Shown: piece by piece, positions 8,870 to 16,208 of the stretch
Layout: the number at the start of each line of letters is the position of its first letter
Position numbering within the stretch: the first letter of the stretch is position 1
Origin: Bifidobacteriaceae bacterium
Lineage (GTDB): Bacteria; Actinomycetota; Actinomycetes; Actinomycetales; WQXJ01
Length of the DNA stretch: 26,126 bases
Assembly (NCBI GenBank): GCA_031279575.1
Contig: JAITIG010000065.1
Location: forward strand, 1-26,126
Direction of reading: 5' to 3'
Program-made: the position numbers and the translations under genes
Notes under the pieces: model-generated
What the model was told of the DNA's origin: nothing
Database searches by the model: none
What the model saw: the letters and a program-made list of their open reading frames with translations, nothing else

Positions 8870-9693
8870 GGCTTGGTCTCAGCCTCGCTTGGTCGAAGCA
8901 CCATTGGCATTGGCACTGGGTGCTCAACGGGTGCGAAAACCCCGAATCCGAGGTTGGTCCTGGCGCCGAGGCCGAGATCCAAGATCAGCTGCCGCAACAG
9001 ACCCAGCACCTCAACCCGCTTCAGGGCGCCAATGGTCTCAGGCAAGCGGAACCGGAAGACGTACACCACCTGCGGCAGTACTTTGAGTATGGGGACGGGG
9101 ATCGGCTCGATGAGCCCTTCGTATCCTGGCGGTACCTCGTCCGGCGCGGTCGCCTTGTGCCGCGCGGTCGCCTTGTTCGGCGTGGTCGCCGTGTGCGGCG
9201 TGATGTAGTCCGTGCCGAACAGCAGGCGGCTGGGGCGCTGCGGCTTGACTGGCCAGGCGTCGAAGAAGACGCACTCGGCATTCTCGAACAAGGCGGCATC
9301 GAGGTCGGTTACGTCGCGACTGGTCGCTGCTGGGAGCAGTTCCTTCACGTACTCGGGCCACTGGGCGAACGGGTTGCGCAGCGCCCCTTTGACACTGCTG
9401 CCCGGGATCACCGGCAGACCGGTGGCGTAGTCGAAGTGGAACCCAACTTGGATGGCCTCCTTCTGGCCCGAATAGCCGTGCGGGTACCCGGTGCCGATCA
9501 GCAGCCCGGGGTAGCGTGTCTCAAGCTGGAAGGACTGCTCGCACAACGGCAGCGGGGTGGTGGAACAGTCATACCGCTGCTCCGTCAGCAAGTCATTGCA
9601 CCGTTTTGGCAGGGTGGTGCGTGGGAGCTCCAGCCAACTGGGCAACTGGTTTGCGTAATGGCGGTAGAACAATAGTCCGTTGTTGAGCAGCAC
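8866..9693 (-). CDS. cmr6: Cmr6, Cas7-type RAMP subunit
   Basis: 275 residues from a GTG. Cmr6 is the Cas7-like subunit that caps the Cmr backbone near the crRNA 3' end. It shows the family pattern: GTGYPHGYSGQKEAIQVG, then VIPGSSVKGALR (the RAMP 'PGSSxKGxxR' motif, about 95-106) and a C-terminal glycine-rich loop, LGLGARTNLGFGVF. A GAGGG ribosome binding site overlaps the end of cmr5, 10 nt upstream. Its TGA overlaps the ATG of the following membrane-protein gene. A small hexapeptide-type repeat (TATTPN-KATARH-KATAPD, about residues 167-184) is inserted in a variable loop. Confidence 0.92.
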   Translation of the reverse strand: MLLNNGLLFYRHYANQLPSWLELPRTTLPKRCNDLLTEQRYDCSTTPLPLCEQSFQLETRYPGLLIGTGYPHGYSGQKEAIQVGFHFDYATGLPVIPGSSVKGALRNPFAQWPEYVKELLPAATSRDVTDLDAALFENAECVFFDAWPVKPQRPSRLLFGTDYITPHTATTPNKATARHKATAPDEVPPGYEGLIEPIPVPILKVLPQVVYVFRFRLPETIGALKRVEVLGLLRQLILDLGLGARTNLGFGVFAPVEHPVPMPMVLRPSEAETKP

Positions 9694-9703
9694 AGCCCGG
9701 CCC

Positions 9704-10087
9704 TCAGTCTGTCAAGGTGTAGAAGTTCATGGCCAGTTTCAGGGCGATCGCGGCGTTGGAAACCTCCCGCTCCAGTGCCGCCTGTTCAACCCTGGTGATA
9801 GAAGGCCGGCTCACCAGATCAGCCAGCGTGCCTTGGGCCGTGTCGCCGCGGATCAGCCGATAAATAGCCTCGATCAGCAAAGACCGGTCAACCTTGCTCT
9901 TGGTGGAGTCCTTGAAGAACGCCACCGCCGCGCTCAAGCTCCCCAAAGCTATAGCCGCGCCGAAGGCGGCCACCTGGCCGCGCCAAGCCTTCGGCATGCT
10001 GCCGTCTTGGGCGATCCCGACCTGTTCTAGAACGGTCCTGGCCCGGGGGATAAGAGCATCGATTTGCTTCTTGCTTGAACTGTCCAT
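9704..10087 (-). CDS. cmr5: Cmr5, small subunit (Cas11) of the Cmr complex
   Basis: 127 residues, all-helical in appearance, the usual size of Cmr5. The segment KAWRGQVAAFGAAIALGSLSAAVAFF (residues about 33-58) is the conserved Cmr5 core that packs along the target RNA, and the tail ALKLAMNFY is also typical. It starts at an ATG 8 nt after the cmr4 stop, and cmr6 begins 10 nt after its own stop. Cmr5 forms the minor filament of the complex and is not catalytic. Confidence 0.88.
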   Translation of the reverse strand: MDSSSKKQIDALIPRARTVLEQVGIAQDGSMPKAWRGQVAAFGAAIALGSLSAAVAFFKDSTKSKVDRSLLIEAIYRLIRGDTAQGTLADLVSRPSITRVEQAALEREVSNAAIALKLAMNFYTLTD

Positions 10088-10095
10088 GGCTGGTC

Positions 10096-10956
10096 CTAGG
10101 AGGTTTGGGCAATTTGGGCGGCCGGGGCTGCGGCGGCGGCCTCGGCGGGAGGGGCTGGGGCAGCGCAGGCGAAGACCTCAAGGTGGCACTGCCCATAGCC
10201 CACGCTGCTGTTGCCGCCGAACTGGATTGGCCCGGCATCGAAATCCAATCCGAGTTCGCTGGAGCCGGGCGTCATTATCACGGTGTAGAAGATGCTCATG
10301 TGAGGCACAAACTCCTCATACCAAAGGTTGGGGATTTGGACATTGCCCAAAGAGTTGCGCGCCGCCGCCGGCAGCGGGTAGTGCCGCAGCGTGGGGGCGA
10401 GCACATAGGGTTCCCCGACCAGGTCCGCCAGCGCCTGCTTGGTGGCCGGCGTGAGGCTGGCCGGCAGCGGCGAAGCCTTGTCCCCCTCCACGTAAACATG
10501 TTTCGCGTTGCCCAGCCCCGTGTAGGCCAAACTGCCTTCGGCCAATTGGTCGTTGCCAACCGACCACTGGCTAAAGCCCAGCGCTTGGAGGAAGCCGCAA
10601 TAGTGGCGCAGGGCGTCCAACCCGACCCCCAACAGGCAAGGCACATCGGCGCGAGCGGAGGACAGCAGGCGCAGCGGCCGGGCCAGGCAGAACGCGTCGA
10701 AGAACTTGTGGCTACCCGGCTTTGTCGCCGTGCCCGCGCCGCCACTCGAACCGAAGATCGAGTCGGCCTCGGCCTGACCCAGCCGGCCGGCGAAATGCGC
10801 CCGCAGCGCGCCCTTCACGCCGGTCGCGTGGATAATGGGCACGTCTTGCAGCACGGGGTCTCTTTCAACCTCGTTGTCGATCACGGAGTAGTTCACGTCT
10901 CCGCTGCCGACATGCAGATTCGTAACACACCTGAGCTTCAATAAGTATGCGGTCAC
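10096..10956 (-). CDS. cmr4: Cmr4, Cas7 backbone and target-RNA nuclease
   Basis: 286 residues starting with GTG, with GGAAGG about 12 nt upstream. Cmr4 is the repeated backbone subunit that cuts target RNA every 6 nt. The N-terminus LRCVTNLHVGSGD is the classic RAMP strand and loop. Asp27 in YSVIDNEVERD sits where the catalytic Asp of Cmr4 is found. It is followed by VPIIHATGVKGALR (the PGSSLKGALR-equivalent, with HATGVK instead of PGSSLK). The C-terminus has QFGGNSSVGYG, the usual Gly-rich signature, and then an Ala/Pro tail. It lies 1 nt after the cmr3 stop, so it is co-translated with its partners. Confidence 0.94.
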   Translation of the reverse strand: MTAYLLKLRCVTNLHVGSGDVNYSVIDNEVERDPVLQDVPIIHATGVKGALRAHFAGRLGQAEADSIFGSSGGAGTATKPGSHKFFDAFCLARPLRLLSSARADVPCLLGVGLDALRHYCGFLQALGFSQWSVGNDQLAEGSLAYTGLGNAKHVYVEGDKASPLPASLTPATKQALADLVGEPYVLAPTLRHYPLPAAARNSLGNVQIPNLWYEEFVPHMSIFYTVIMTPGSSELGLDFDAGPIQFGGNSSVGYGQCHLEVFACAAPAPPAEAAAAAPAAQIAQTS

Positions 10957-10957
10957 G

Positions 10958-12082
10958 TCACAATCCTTCCTTGATGACGACCTGGTTGAAGCCAGCGACC
11001 TGCGCGGATGGGTCGCTGATCGCGTCCTGGAACCCCTGGGGGTGGCGGATAAGGAAAACGCTGCCAGCTTTCAGCAGCCGCAGCAGATGCCTGCCCCTCC
11101 GGAAGCGCCCCGGCTGGTCGGTTTGGCCGTAGCGCGTCGCCAGGGGCCGCAGCTTCGCCGCCGCGCCGATGACGAAGTCGCAAGCCCCAGCCACTCGCGC
11201 CGGGTCCGCGTAGACATCCGAGAGCGCGTAGCCGAATCCCAAGCCAGGGGGCAGGTGGCGCGGCGGGGCGGTGATCACGCGCTGGACGGCATCGTGCAGT
11301 TGGGCTTTTTGGCGTGCCGCGTGGCGGGTGATGGCAACCTTGAAGGGGCGGCCGCCTTGGCCCATCCAGACGAAGTCTGGCGCTGGGGCGAACTGGTCGT
11401 CTAGGTCGGCGAAGAACGCGAAGCTGAGATCGTGGCGCAGCAACCGCGACTCGCGTTTGCGGAAAAGCTTGGTGGCCTCGCTTGACCCGTCCGCTGGGGC
11501 GGGCGCGGGCGCGTCCAAACTCAATTCGAGCCGCATAACGGGCCGGTCCACTGGCCGCGGCGCGGAGTTGGGGCCTGGCTGATCGCCTTCGACCCGGCCG
11601 CTGGCCAAGTTGAGCCAGCCTTCGGCCAGCCCCATCTTGCCTGAGAACCCGGCCGGCAAGATGCGCGGCCGGACTGCGCAGCCGTCCGCCACTTCGACGG
11701 GATCTGGGTCCCAGCTCAAAGGACTGTATTGGTCTTGGCCAGCCTGGTGGTCCAGCGGGACCGGCACCAAGACCTCGCCGCCGCTCCCGCGCAAGTGCAG
11801 CGGCGAGATCGCCTTGATCCAACCGAACTGCTGGCCCGGCTTGCCCAAGGCGAAGCTCTCCGGCCCAATCGCCTCGTCGTCGCGGGCATAGCCAGCACCC
11901 GCCTGGCCTTTGTTTCTGTTGCCCAGGTAGCGCAGGGCGCCAAGCAGGGCGGTCTGGGCGGGCCGGTCCAGCGAGCGCACAAAATAGCTGTTGCCGGTCT
12001 CGTTGACGCCGGGGTAGTGGAAGGTTCGCTCGCCGCCGAAGAAGAATGGGCCCAGGGGCGTCAGTTGGATCAGGCTAATCAT
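10958..12082 (-). CDS. cmr3: Cmr3, Cas5-type subunit
   Basis: 374 residues from the ATG at 12082 (MISLIQLTPLGPFFFGGERTF), with GGAGG 9 nt upstream. The start overlaps the cas10 stop by 8 nt. Cmr3 is the Cas5-like subunit that holds the crRNA 5' handle next to Cas10. The N-terminal TPLGPFFFGGERTF and the downstream SLDRPAQTALLGALRY match the family's opening. The middle has a Gly-rich segment (LPAGFSGKMGLAEGW), and PPGLGFGYALSDVY lies toward the C-terminus. An earlier in-frame start at 12196 would overlap cas10 more and gives unrelated Cys/Arg-rich residues, so it was not used. Confidence 0.92.
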   Translation of the reverse strand: MISLIQLTPLGPFFFGGERTFHYPGVNETGNSYFVRSLDRPAQTALLGALRYLGNRNKGQAGAGYARDDEAIGPESFALGKPGQQFGWIKAISPLHLRGSGGEVLVPVPLDHQAGQDQYSPLSWDPDPVEVADGCAVRPRILPAGFSGKMGLAEGWLNLASGRVEGDQPGPNSAPRPVDRPVMRLELSLDAPAPAPADGSSEATKLFRKRESRLLRHDLSFAFFADLDDQFAPAPDFVWMGQGGRPFKVAITRHAARQKAQLHDAVQRVITAPPRHLPPGLGFGYALSDVYADPARVAGACDFVIGAAAKLRPLATRYGQTDQPGRFRRGRHLLRLLKAGSVFLIRHPQGFQDAISDPSAQVAGFNQVVIKEGL

Positions 12083-13703
12083 CGTCGCCCACCTCCGCGA
12101 AAAAGCGCGCAAATCGCAGCAGCGAGTCAATCGGTGGCAGGCCGCCGGGTTGGATGGCCTCCGTCCTCGCCAGCCAAGACAGTTCGCGCACCACATCGAG
12201 CTGCCCCTCGATCTGGGCGTGGAAGTCGGCGTCGAAGGTGTTGTCGAACAGCGCTTTGAGCTCGTCGGACTTTTCGGCCCGCGAGAACAAGGCGTCGAAC
12301 TGGCGCAGGTGGTGGGCCACGGAGTTGCAATAGACCCCGTCGCTCCAGCGGATCACATCCCCCAGCTTGGCCGCCACCTCGGTCTGCGTGAACTGCGGCA
12401 GGGTGAAATCGGCGGTTTGCCCGCTGTGTTTGACCAGGGACACGGCCAGCGCGCCTTTGCCTGGCGCATTCTTGGCCTGCCCAAACAGCAGGCCGCGGGC
12501 GCGGGCCAGGGCTTCGTAGAGGGGGTACTTGTAGTAGCAGATGGCCGCCCCAAGGGACAGCGTGGCGCCGGCGGGCGGGGCGGCATCGGGCGGCGGGTGG
12601 GGCGCGTTCCCGCCGGGCGGCCCCTCAGGCGCGGTGGCCGCGGTCGCTTTGGCGAACTCCGCGGCGAGGTCGGCCGCCAGATCGAGGATGGTCCGCTCGC
12701 AGGTGCCCGCCACCGGCACGATGGCGAGCAAGTCGTCGCCGCCGGCGTACAGCGTGACCCCGCCGTACTCATAGATGATCTCCGCCGCCCGGCGCGAGTA
12801 ACCCTGCAGCTTCTTGGAGAACTCGGCTCGGATGTCGCCGGTGGCGGTCGCCGCCAGCAGCCGGCCCACATTGTCGCCGTCGCATTGCAGGACGCAGTAG
12901 TACCGGTACCGTTTCAGCCGGTCCAACGCTGCGGCGCCCGGCTGGGCGCGGTTCGGCTGGGCTGGGTTGGGCCCGGCAGCCTCCAGTTGCGCCAAGCCTG
13001 ACCGGGCGATGTCCGCCAGGTCGCGGATCGAAGCCGCCTGGGGTTTGCCGTCGATCTTCGCGTTGCCTAGAAGCTGCCAATCCTGCCCCACGTTGAAGGT
13101 GCTGTGGACCAGGGACTTGATCCGGTCATTGCGGCGGCTGGTCGGGTCTGATTCGAACAGTTCGAGCAGGTGGTTGCGGGCCTCCTGCTGGCTGAATTGC
13201 GGCTCCAACTCGATGGCGTCCAACTTTGGGCCGCCTACCAGCACCGGGTTGCCGTCCGTGTTGAAAGCTATCGCCCTGACCCTGAAGAACGCCCTGAAAT
13301 AAGCCAGGTAGGCGTCTGCCTCTGGCGTCTGAGCCCCGGCCGCGCCGGGGGGCGCCGCCGGGCCGGCTTTTGCCGCGCCTAACGCGTTGCGCAGCAGTTT
13401 CCAAGCGAGGTTGTCTTTGGCCTCTCGGATGACTGCGTTGACCTGCTCCAGCGACAAGTCTTCTGAGCGGGCGATGATCCGGTCGTGGAACAGCCCAACC
13501 CCGTCCTCCAGGCTCAGGCCTGGGTCCCCGGCGCTGAAATAGGGCAGAATGATCGCTTCCTCCCCCACCTGCAGCGCCAGGCCCGCGCAGACATCGCGGC
13601 TGAGCTGCGAGAACAGGAAGCTGGCCGCCCACAGCCCGGCAGGTGTGCGGGCCAGGTCCAGCGCCTCGACAATCGGGCCGAAGGTGATGCCGACGTATCT
13701 CAT
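12075..13703 (-). CDS. cas10: Cas10/Cmr2, signal-synthase subunit without an HD domain
   Basis: 542 residues from the ATG at 13703, which overlaps the cmr1 stop (ATGA). Cas10 senses target RNA and makes a nucleotide messenger in its palm domain. The palm motifs are CDGDN (residues 274-278) and YAGGDD (GGDD at 321-324), both intact, so cyclase or ligase chemistry should work. The N-terminus (MRYVGITFGPIVEAL...LWAASFLFSQLS) is that of short Cmr2 proteins such as those of Bacteroides. No HD nuclease domain is present. A Pro/Gly-rich insertion (EGPPGGNAPHPPPDAAPPAG) lies after GGDD. With no HD, DNA cleavage by Cas10 is unlikely and immunity should depend on the messenger and an effector. The messenger type (cyclic oligoadenylate or SAM-AMP) cannot be read directly from the sequence. 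Confidence 0.95.
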   Translation of the reverse strand: MRYVGITFGPIVEALDLARTPAGLWAASFLFSQLSRDVCAGLALQVGEEAIILPYFSAGDPGLSLEDGVGLFHDRIIARSEDLSLEQVNAVIREAKDNLAWKLLRNALGAAKAGPAAPPGAAGAQTPEADAYLAYFRAFFRVRAIAFNTDGNPVLVGGPKLDAIELEPQFSQQEARNHLLELFESDPTSRRNDRIKSLVHSTFNVGQDWQLLGNAKIDGKPQAASIRDLADIARSGLAQLEAAGPNPAQPNRAQPGAAALDRLKRYRYYCVLQCDGDNVGRLLAATATGDIRAEFSKKLQGYSRRAAEIIYEYGGVTLYAGGDDLLAIVPVAGTCERTILDLAADLAAEFAKATAATAPEGPPGGNAPHPPPDAAPPAGATLSLGAAICYYKYPLYEALARARGLLFGQAKNAPGKGALAVSLVKHSGQTADFTLPQFTQTEVAAKLGDVIRWSDGVYCNSVAHHLRQFDALFSRAEKSDELKALFDNTFDADFHAQIEGQLDVVRELSWLARTEAIQPGGLPPIDSLLRFARFFAEVGDDD

Positions 13704-14953
13704 GTCGCGTCCGACTTGATTCTGTCCAACTTGATGTGTTGCGCCGGCCTCAGGCTCCAGCTCTCCGCGTCGCCGAAGCGGTTGCGCTTCCCATCTCTCC
13801 GCAGGCACCAATCCCTCTCTTTGTCATTGAACTTGTCAGCGAAGCAGGTCAGGAACTTCGCCAAGTCGAACTCCTGCGCCGTCGGAGTCTGGATCTGGCC
13901 GCTCTTGCGCGTTTGCGGCGACCTAACCTCGAACCAGGTGCCTAGCAAGGCGTCTGGGATTGGCCGCGGCAACAGAAACACGCGCCTCGACTCGGGTACT
14001 GAACTCGACTCGGCTACTGAAAACGTGATCGGAGAGGGCACTCTTGCGATCAGGCCAGGCTGGTGCGCGTAGTGGACCTCGACTTTGTTATCTTTGTTAT
14101 CTTTGTTATCTTTGTCACCCCACGTCTCGAGGTTGGACGCCCCCAGCATCGCGCGGACAAAGCGCGCTTCGCCTGGCGCGCCGCCGGTTCCGCAGTTCAG
14201 CACCTCGGTCTTGATGAAGCTCTTGTCATTCCTAAAACCATCCAGGTACATCAGCGAGAAACCCTTGTAATAATCGTCGGTTTTGGGGAAATTGAAGCCA
14301 GACCGCATGAAGCCGTAGGTCAACCGGATCAATTCCAGCGGGTCGGGGGCTGTTTCCGGTCGGGAAGCCCACCGCAGCTCGAAGCCCGGCAGCCCCACAA
14401 AGCGCTTTTGGTAGAGCTCGAGAATGGGCGTTAACTTCTTCCCCATCTTGCCGAATGGCGGGTCTTCGCCGTCAATGGACCGGACAGTAAAAGAACCGAA
14501 GCCTTTCGATTGGCGGGTTCCGAAATTGTTCGTCCAAAAGAACCATTGAAGCCACTTATTTACTTGTGCCCAAAGCACCGAATCGGGGCAAAAGATCGAC
14601 AACTCGACGCCCTCTGGGTATTCCACCCCGTAGCGATCCGGGCGGTCACGGTCACGGTCACGGCCACGGCCACTTCTGAGGTTGCCAAAATAAGACCTGT
14701 TGAGGCTCGTAACGACTTGTTTGCCTCCGATTCCGGCCAACCGCACCTTGTAGGCAAGCGCGTCTTGGTGGTCGTTGGCAAACCAGGTTCCCTGGTTGGC
14801 CCTGGCCGCATCCAAGCCTCCGAGCAGGCGAATCATAAACCTGTCAAGTTTCGGTTTGAGTTCGGAACCCCGTATGGTGGCTCCGGGCTCGCCGTGCTGG
14901 AAGTGGATCAGGGGCGTCTGCTGGTCAAGCAACACCGTGTGCTTGAAGTCCAC
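13700..14953 (-). CDS. cmr1: Cmr1, Cas7-like RAMP subunit
   Basis: 417 residues from a GTG at 14953 (VDFKHTVLLDQQTPLIHFQH). I chose this start because AAGGAG (plus positions 14963-14968) lies 9 nt before it. A TTG at 14992 is open but has no ribosome binding site. Cmr1 sits at the end of the Cmr complex. The RAMP motif reads TPLIHFQHGEPGATIRGSELKP (residues about 13-34), the variant seen in CorA-associated Cmr1 proteins. WTNNFGTRQSKGFGSFTV is the conserved Gly-rich loop. Two simple-repeat expansions are present, RDRDRDR and DNKDNKDNK, both in frame. It is the first gene of the Cmr operon and is divergent from cas6. Confidence 0.85.
   Translation of the reverse strand: MDFKHTVLLDQQTPLIHFQHGEPGATIRGSELKPKLDRFMIRLLGGLDAARANQGTWFANDHQDALAYKVRLAGIGGKQVVTSLNRSYFGNLRSGRGRDRDRDRPDRYGVEYPEGVELSIFCPDSVLWAQVNKWLQWFFWTNNFGTRQSKGFGSFTVRSIDGEDPPFGKMGKKLTPILELYQKRFVGLPGFELRWASRPETAPDPLELIRLTYGFMRSGFNFPKTDDYYKGFSLMYLDGFRNDKSFIKTEVLNCGTGGAPGEARFVRAMLGASNLETWGDKDNKDNKDNKVEVHYAHQPGLIARVPSPITFSVAESSSVPESRRVFLLPRPIPDALLGTWFEVRSPQTRKSGQIQTPTAQEFDLAKFLTCFADKFNDKERDWCLRRDGKRNRFGDAESWSLRPAQHIKLDRIKSDAT
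14084..14119 (-). repeat. 9-nt tandem repeat inside cmr1
   Basis: TTTGTTATC is repeated at 14084, 14093 and 14102, with a diverged fourth copy at 14111. It encodes (D/N)-rich DNK units. A second simple repeat of the GGTCAC type, encoding Arg-Asp, lies at about 14643-14672. Confidence 0.85.
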
Positions 14954-15235
14954 CTTTGGGTACTCCTTGCGCTTCGCTGGGGGACGAGCCAAGCACCCGG
15001 GGGGGGACTTGGCGATCGACCGGGGATACGATCTCCCGCCACATTACCGCAAGCCCCGGATCGCGGCAACGCAAATGGGCTGTCTTCCGCAAACCGGGCC
15101 GGCCTAGCGCGGACGCCCCCTGCGAGCATCGCGGGCGGGCTGGTGCGACCCTGGGGCTGTTACCATACCGGGAGCCCGCGGGCCGCCCCCGCGGGCTCAG
15201 GCAGCGTCCAGCCTGGCGGCTCCAAAGGAGGAAGT
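14954..15235. promoter_or_regulatory. Divergent control region between the Cmr operon and cas6
   Basis: This 282-nt gap separates the two CRISPR operons. For the Cmr operon I see a possible minus-strand promoter: TTGCCG (15069-15064) and TAATGT (15046-15041) with 17-nt spacing. A strong hairpin sits just before cas6. No clear promoter pair was found for cas6. No gene was recognised in the gap. Confidence 0.45.
15172..15198 (+). other. 11-bp hairpin in the cas6 leader
   Basis: The arms GAGCCCGCGGG (15172-15182) and CCCGCGGGCTC (15188-15198) enclose a CCGCC loop, 24 nt before the cas6 ribosome binding site. It could attenuate transcription, bind a regulator or bind Cas6 itself. It is unlike the CRISPR repeat in sequence. 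Confidence 0.5.
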
Positions 15236-16093
15236 GTGCCCAGCGTCTACTGTGTGCCGGTCAGCGGCGTGACCGCGAGCCGGGTGGGCCGCGCCCAGGT
15301 CCACCACGAGTTGAGCCGGTTGCTGGGCCACGGTTCTGGCGATTGGAGTTTGCGCGCCTTCCCCGAGACCGCGGGGGACCGGCCGCAACTCGAGATTGGC
15401 GTGGTGGGCGGGGACCTCGACCGGCGGCTGCCGGAGGTGTTGCGGCCGGGCGCCAGGTTGGAGTTGACGGGTTTGCGCGCCACCCAGGTCTGGTCTGTGG
15501 CCGGCCCGCCTGAGCGGGCCATGCACTCGAGCTGGCACGATTTGGCGACCCCGTTCCCTGAGGGCAAGCCGGTGCGGTCTTGGGATGTGGTTTTCATGTC
15601 GCCCGCCTGCACCCACCCCGGCGCGGCCTACTTCCCGCTGCTTGACGGCGCCAGCCTGCTCCAGTCCCTGATTGGCGCCTGGCAGCGCGGCGTGGCCCAG
15701 GATTGGGGGCCGCCGGCCGGCCAGGGGCTTGACGCGGCCGGGCGCTACACCGTCGCGGTCTGGTCGCAGTACGCCGAGCAGCCGGATCGCATCCCGGCGG
15801 GCTTCTTGCTGGCGGGCAGGCAGTGGGACCGCTCCGCCCGCATGGATTTGCGCGTCTCGGCGCTGCGCGGCCACACCGAGGTCCACCGCATCCCGCAGAC
15901 CGGCGCCAGGCGCGGCATCGAGATCCACGGCTTCGTCGGCTCCCTGCGCTTGGTGGCCGCCGATGACGACCTGGCGGCGTTGGCAGATTGCCTGCTGCGC
16001 CTGGGCCAATACGCCGGGGCCGGCGCGAAAACCGGCTACGGCTTCGGCGCCATGTCCGTCACCCCCTGGCGCCCACCCCCACCCCCCACCTGA
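15236..16093 (+). CDS. cas6: Cas6, CRISPR RNA processing endoribonuclease
   Basis: 285 residues from a GTG with AAAGGAGG just upstream. Cas6 cuts the array transcript in each repeat to give crRNAs with an 8-nt 5' handle. The sequence shows the two-ferredoxin RAMP pattern: an N-terminal strand (VYCVPVSGV), His23/His24 in a helix (QVHHELSRLL), which are candidate catalytic histidines, the middle segment WDVVFMSPAC...FPLLDGASLLQSLIGAW, and the C-terminal Gly-rich loop GAGAKTGYGFGAM. It opens the adaptation operon. It ends in a proline tract (WRPPPPPT) encoded by C-runs, and the following RT-Cas1 frame lies in the +1 register without an ATG. Cas6 is naturally fused to RT-Cas1 in some bacteria, so the break may be recent, a sequencing error or a frameshift site. 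Confidence 0.9.
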   Translation: MPSVYCVPVSGVTASRVGRAQVHHELSRLLGHGSGDWSLRAFPETAGDRPQLEIGVVGGDLDRRLPEVLRPGARLELTGLRATQVWSVAGPPERAMHSSWHDLATPFPEGKPVRSWDVVFMSPACTHPGAAYFPLLDGASLLQSLIGAWQRGVAQDWGPPAGQGLDAAGRYTVAVWSQYAEQPDRIPAGFLLAGRQWDRSARMDLRVSALRGHTEVHRIPQTGARRGIEIHGFVGSLRLVAADDDLAALADCLLRLGQYAGAGAKTGYGFGAMSVTPWRPPPPPT

Positions 16094-16208
16094 TGCCCCA
16101 ACCAAGCAGCCCGCCGAGCCCAGCCGAGGCCCCCCTGGTGCCCGCCCCCACCCGCCCCATGGCGCGTCACCGCCCGCCGGCGGGCTCAACGCGGAAGCTG
16201 GTGCGCCA

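Noticed and set aside
13480..13500. His-Asp pair in GLFHDRIIARS near the Cas10 N-terminus as a possible HD nuclease motif
   Set aside because: The segment matches the usual LFPDR-like element of short Cmr2 proteins. The surrounding helices and the further metal ligands of an HD domain are absent.
15672..16208. Upstream extension of RT-Cas1 overlapping cas6 as a real N-terminal domain
   Set aside because: Over cas6 the overlapping frame is Arg/Ser/Pro-rich with no domain character. Only the short stretch after the cas6 stop could serve as a linker, and that is reported as a finding.
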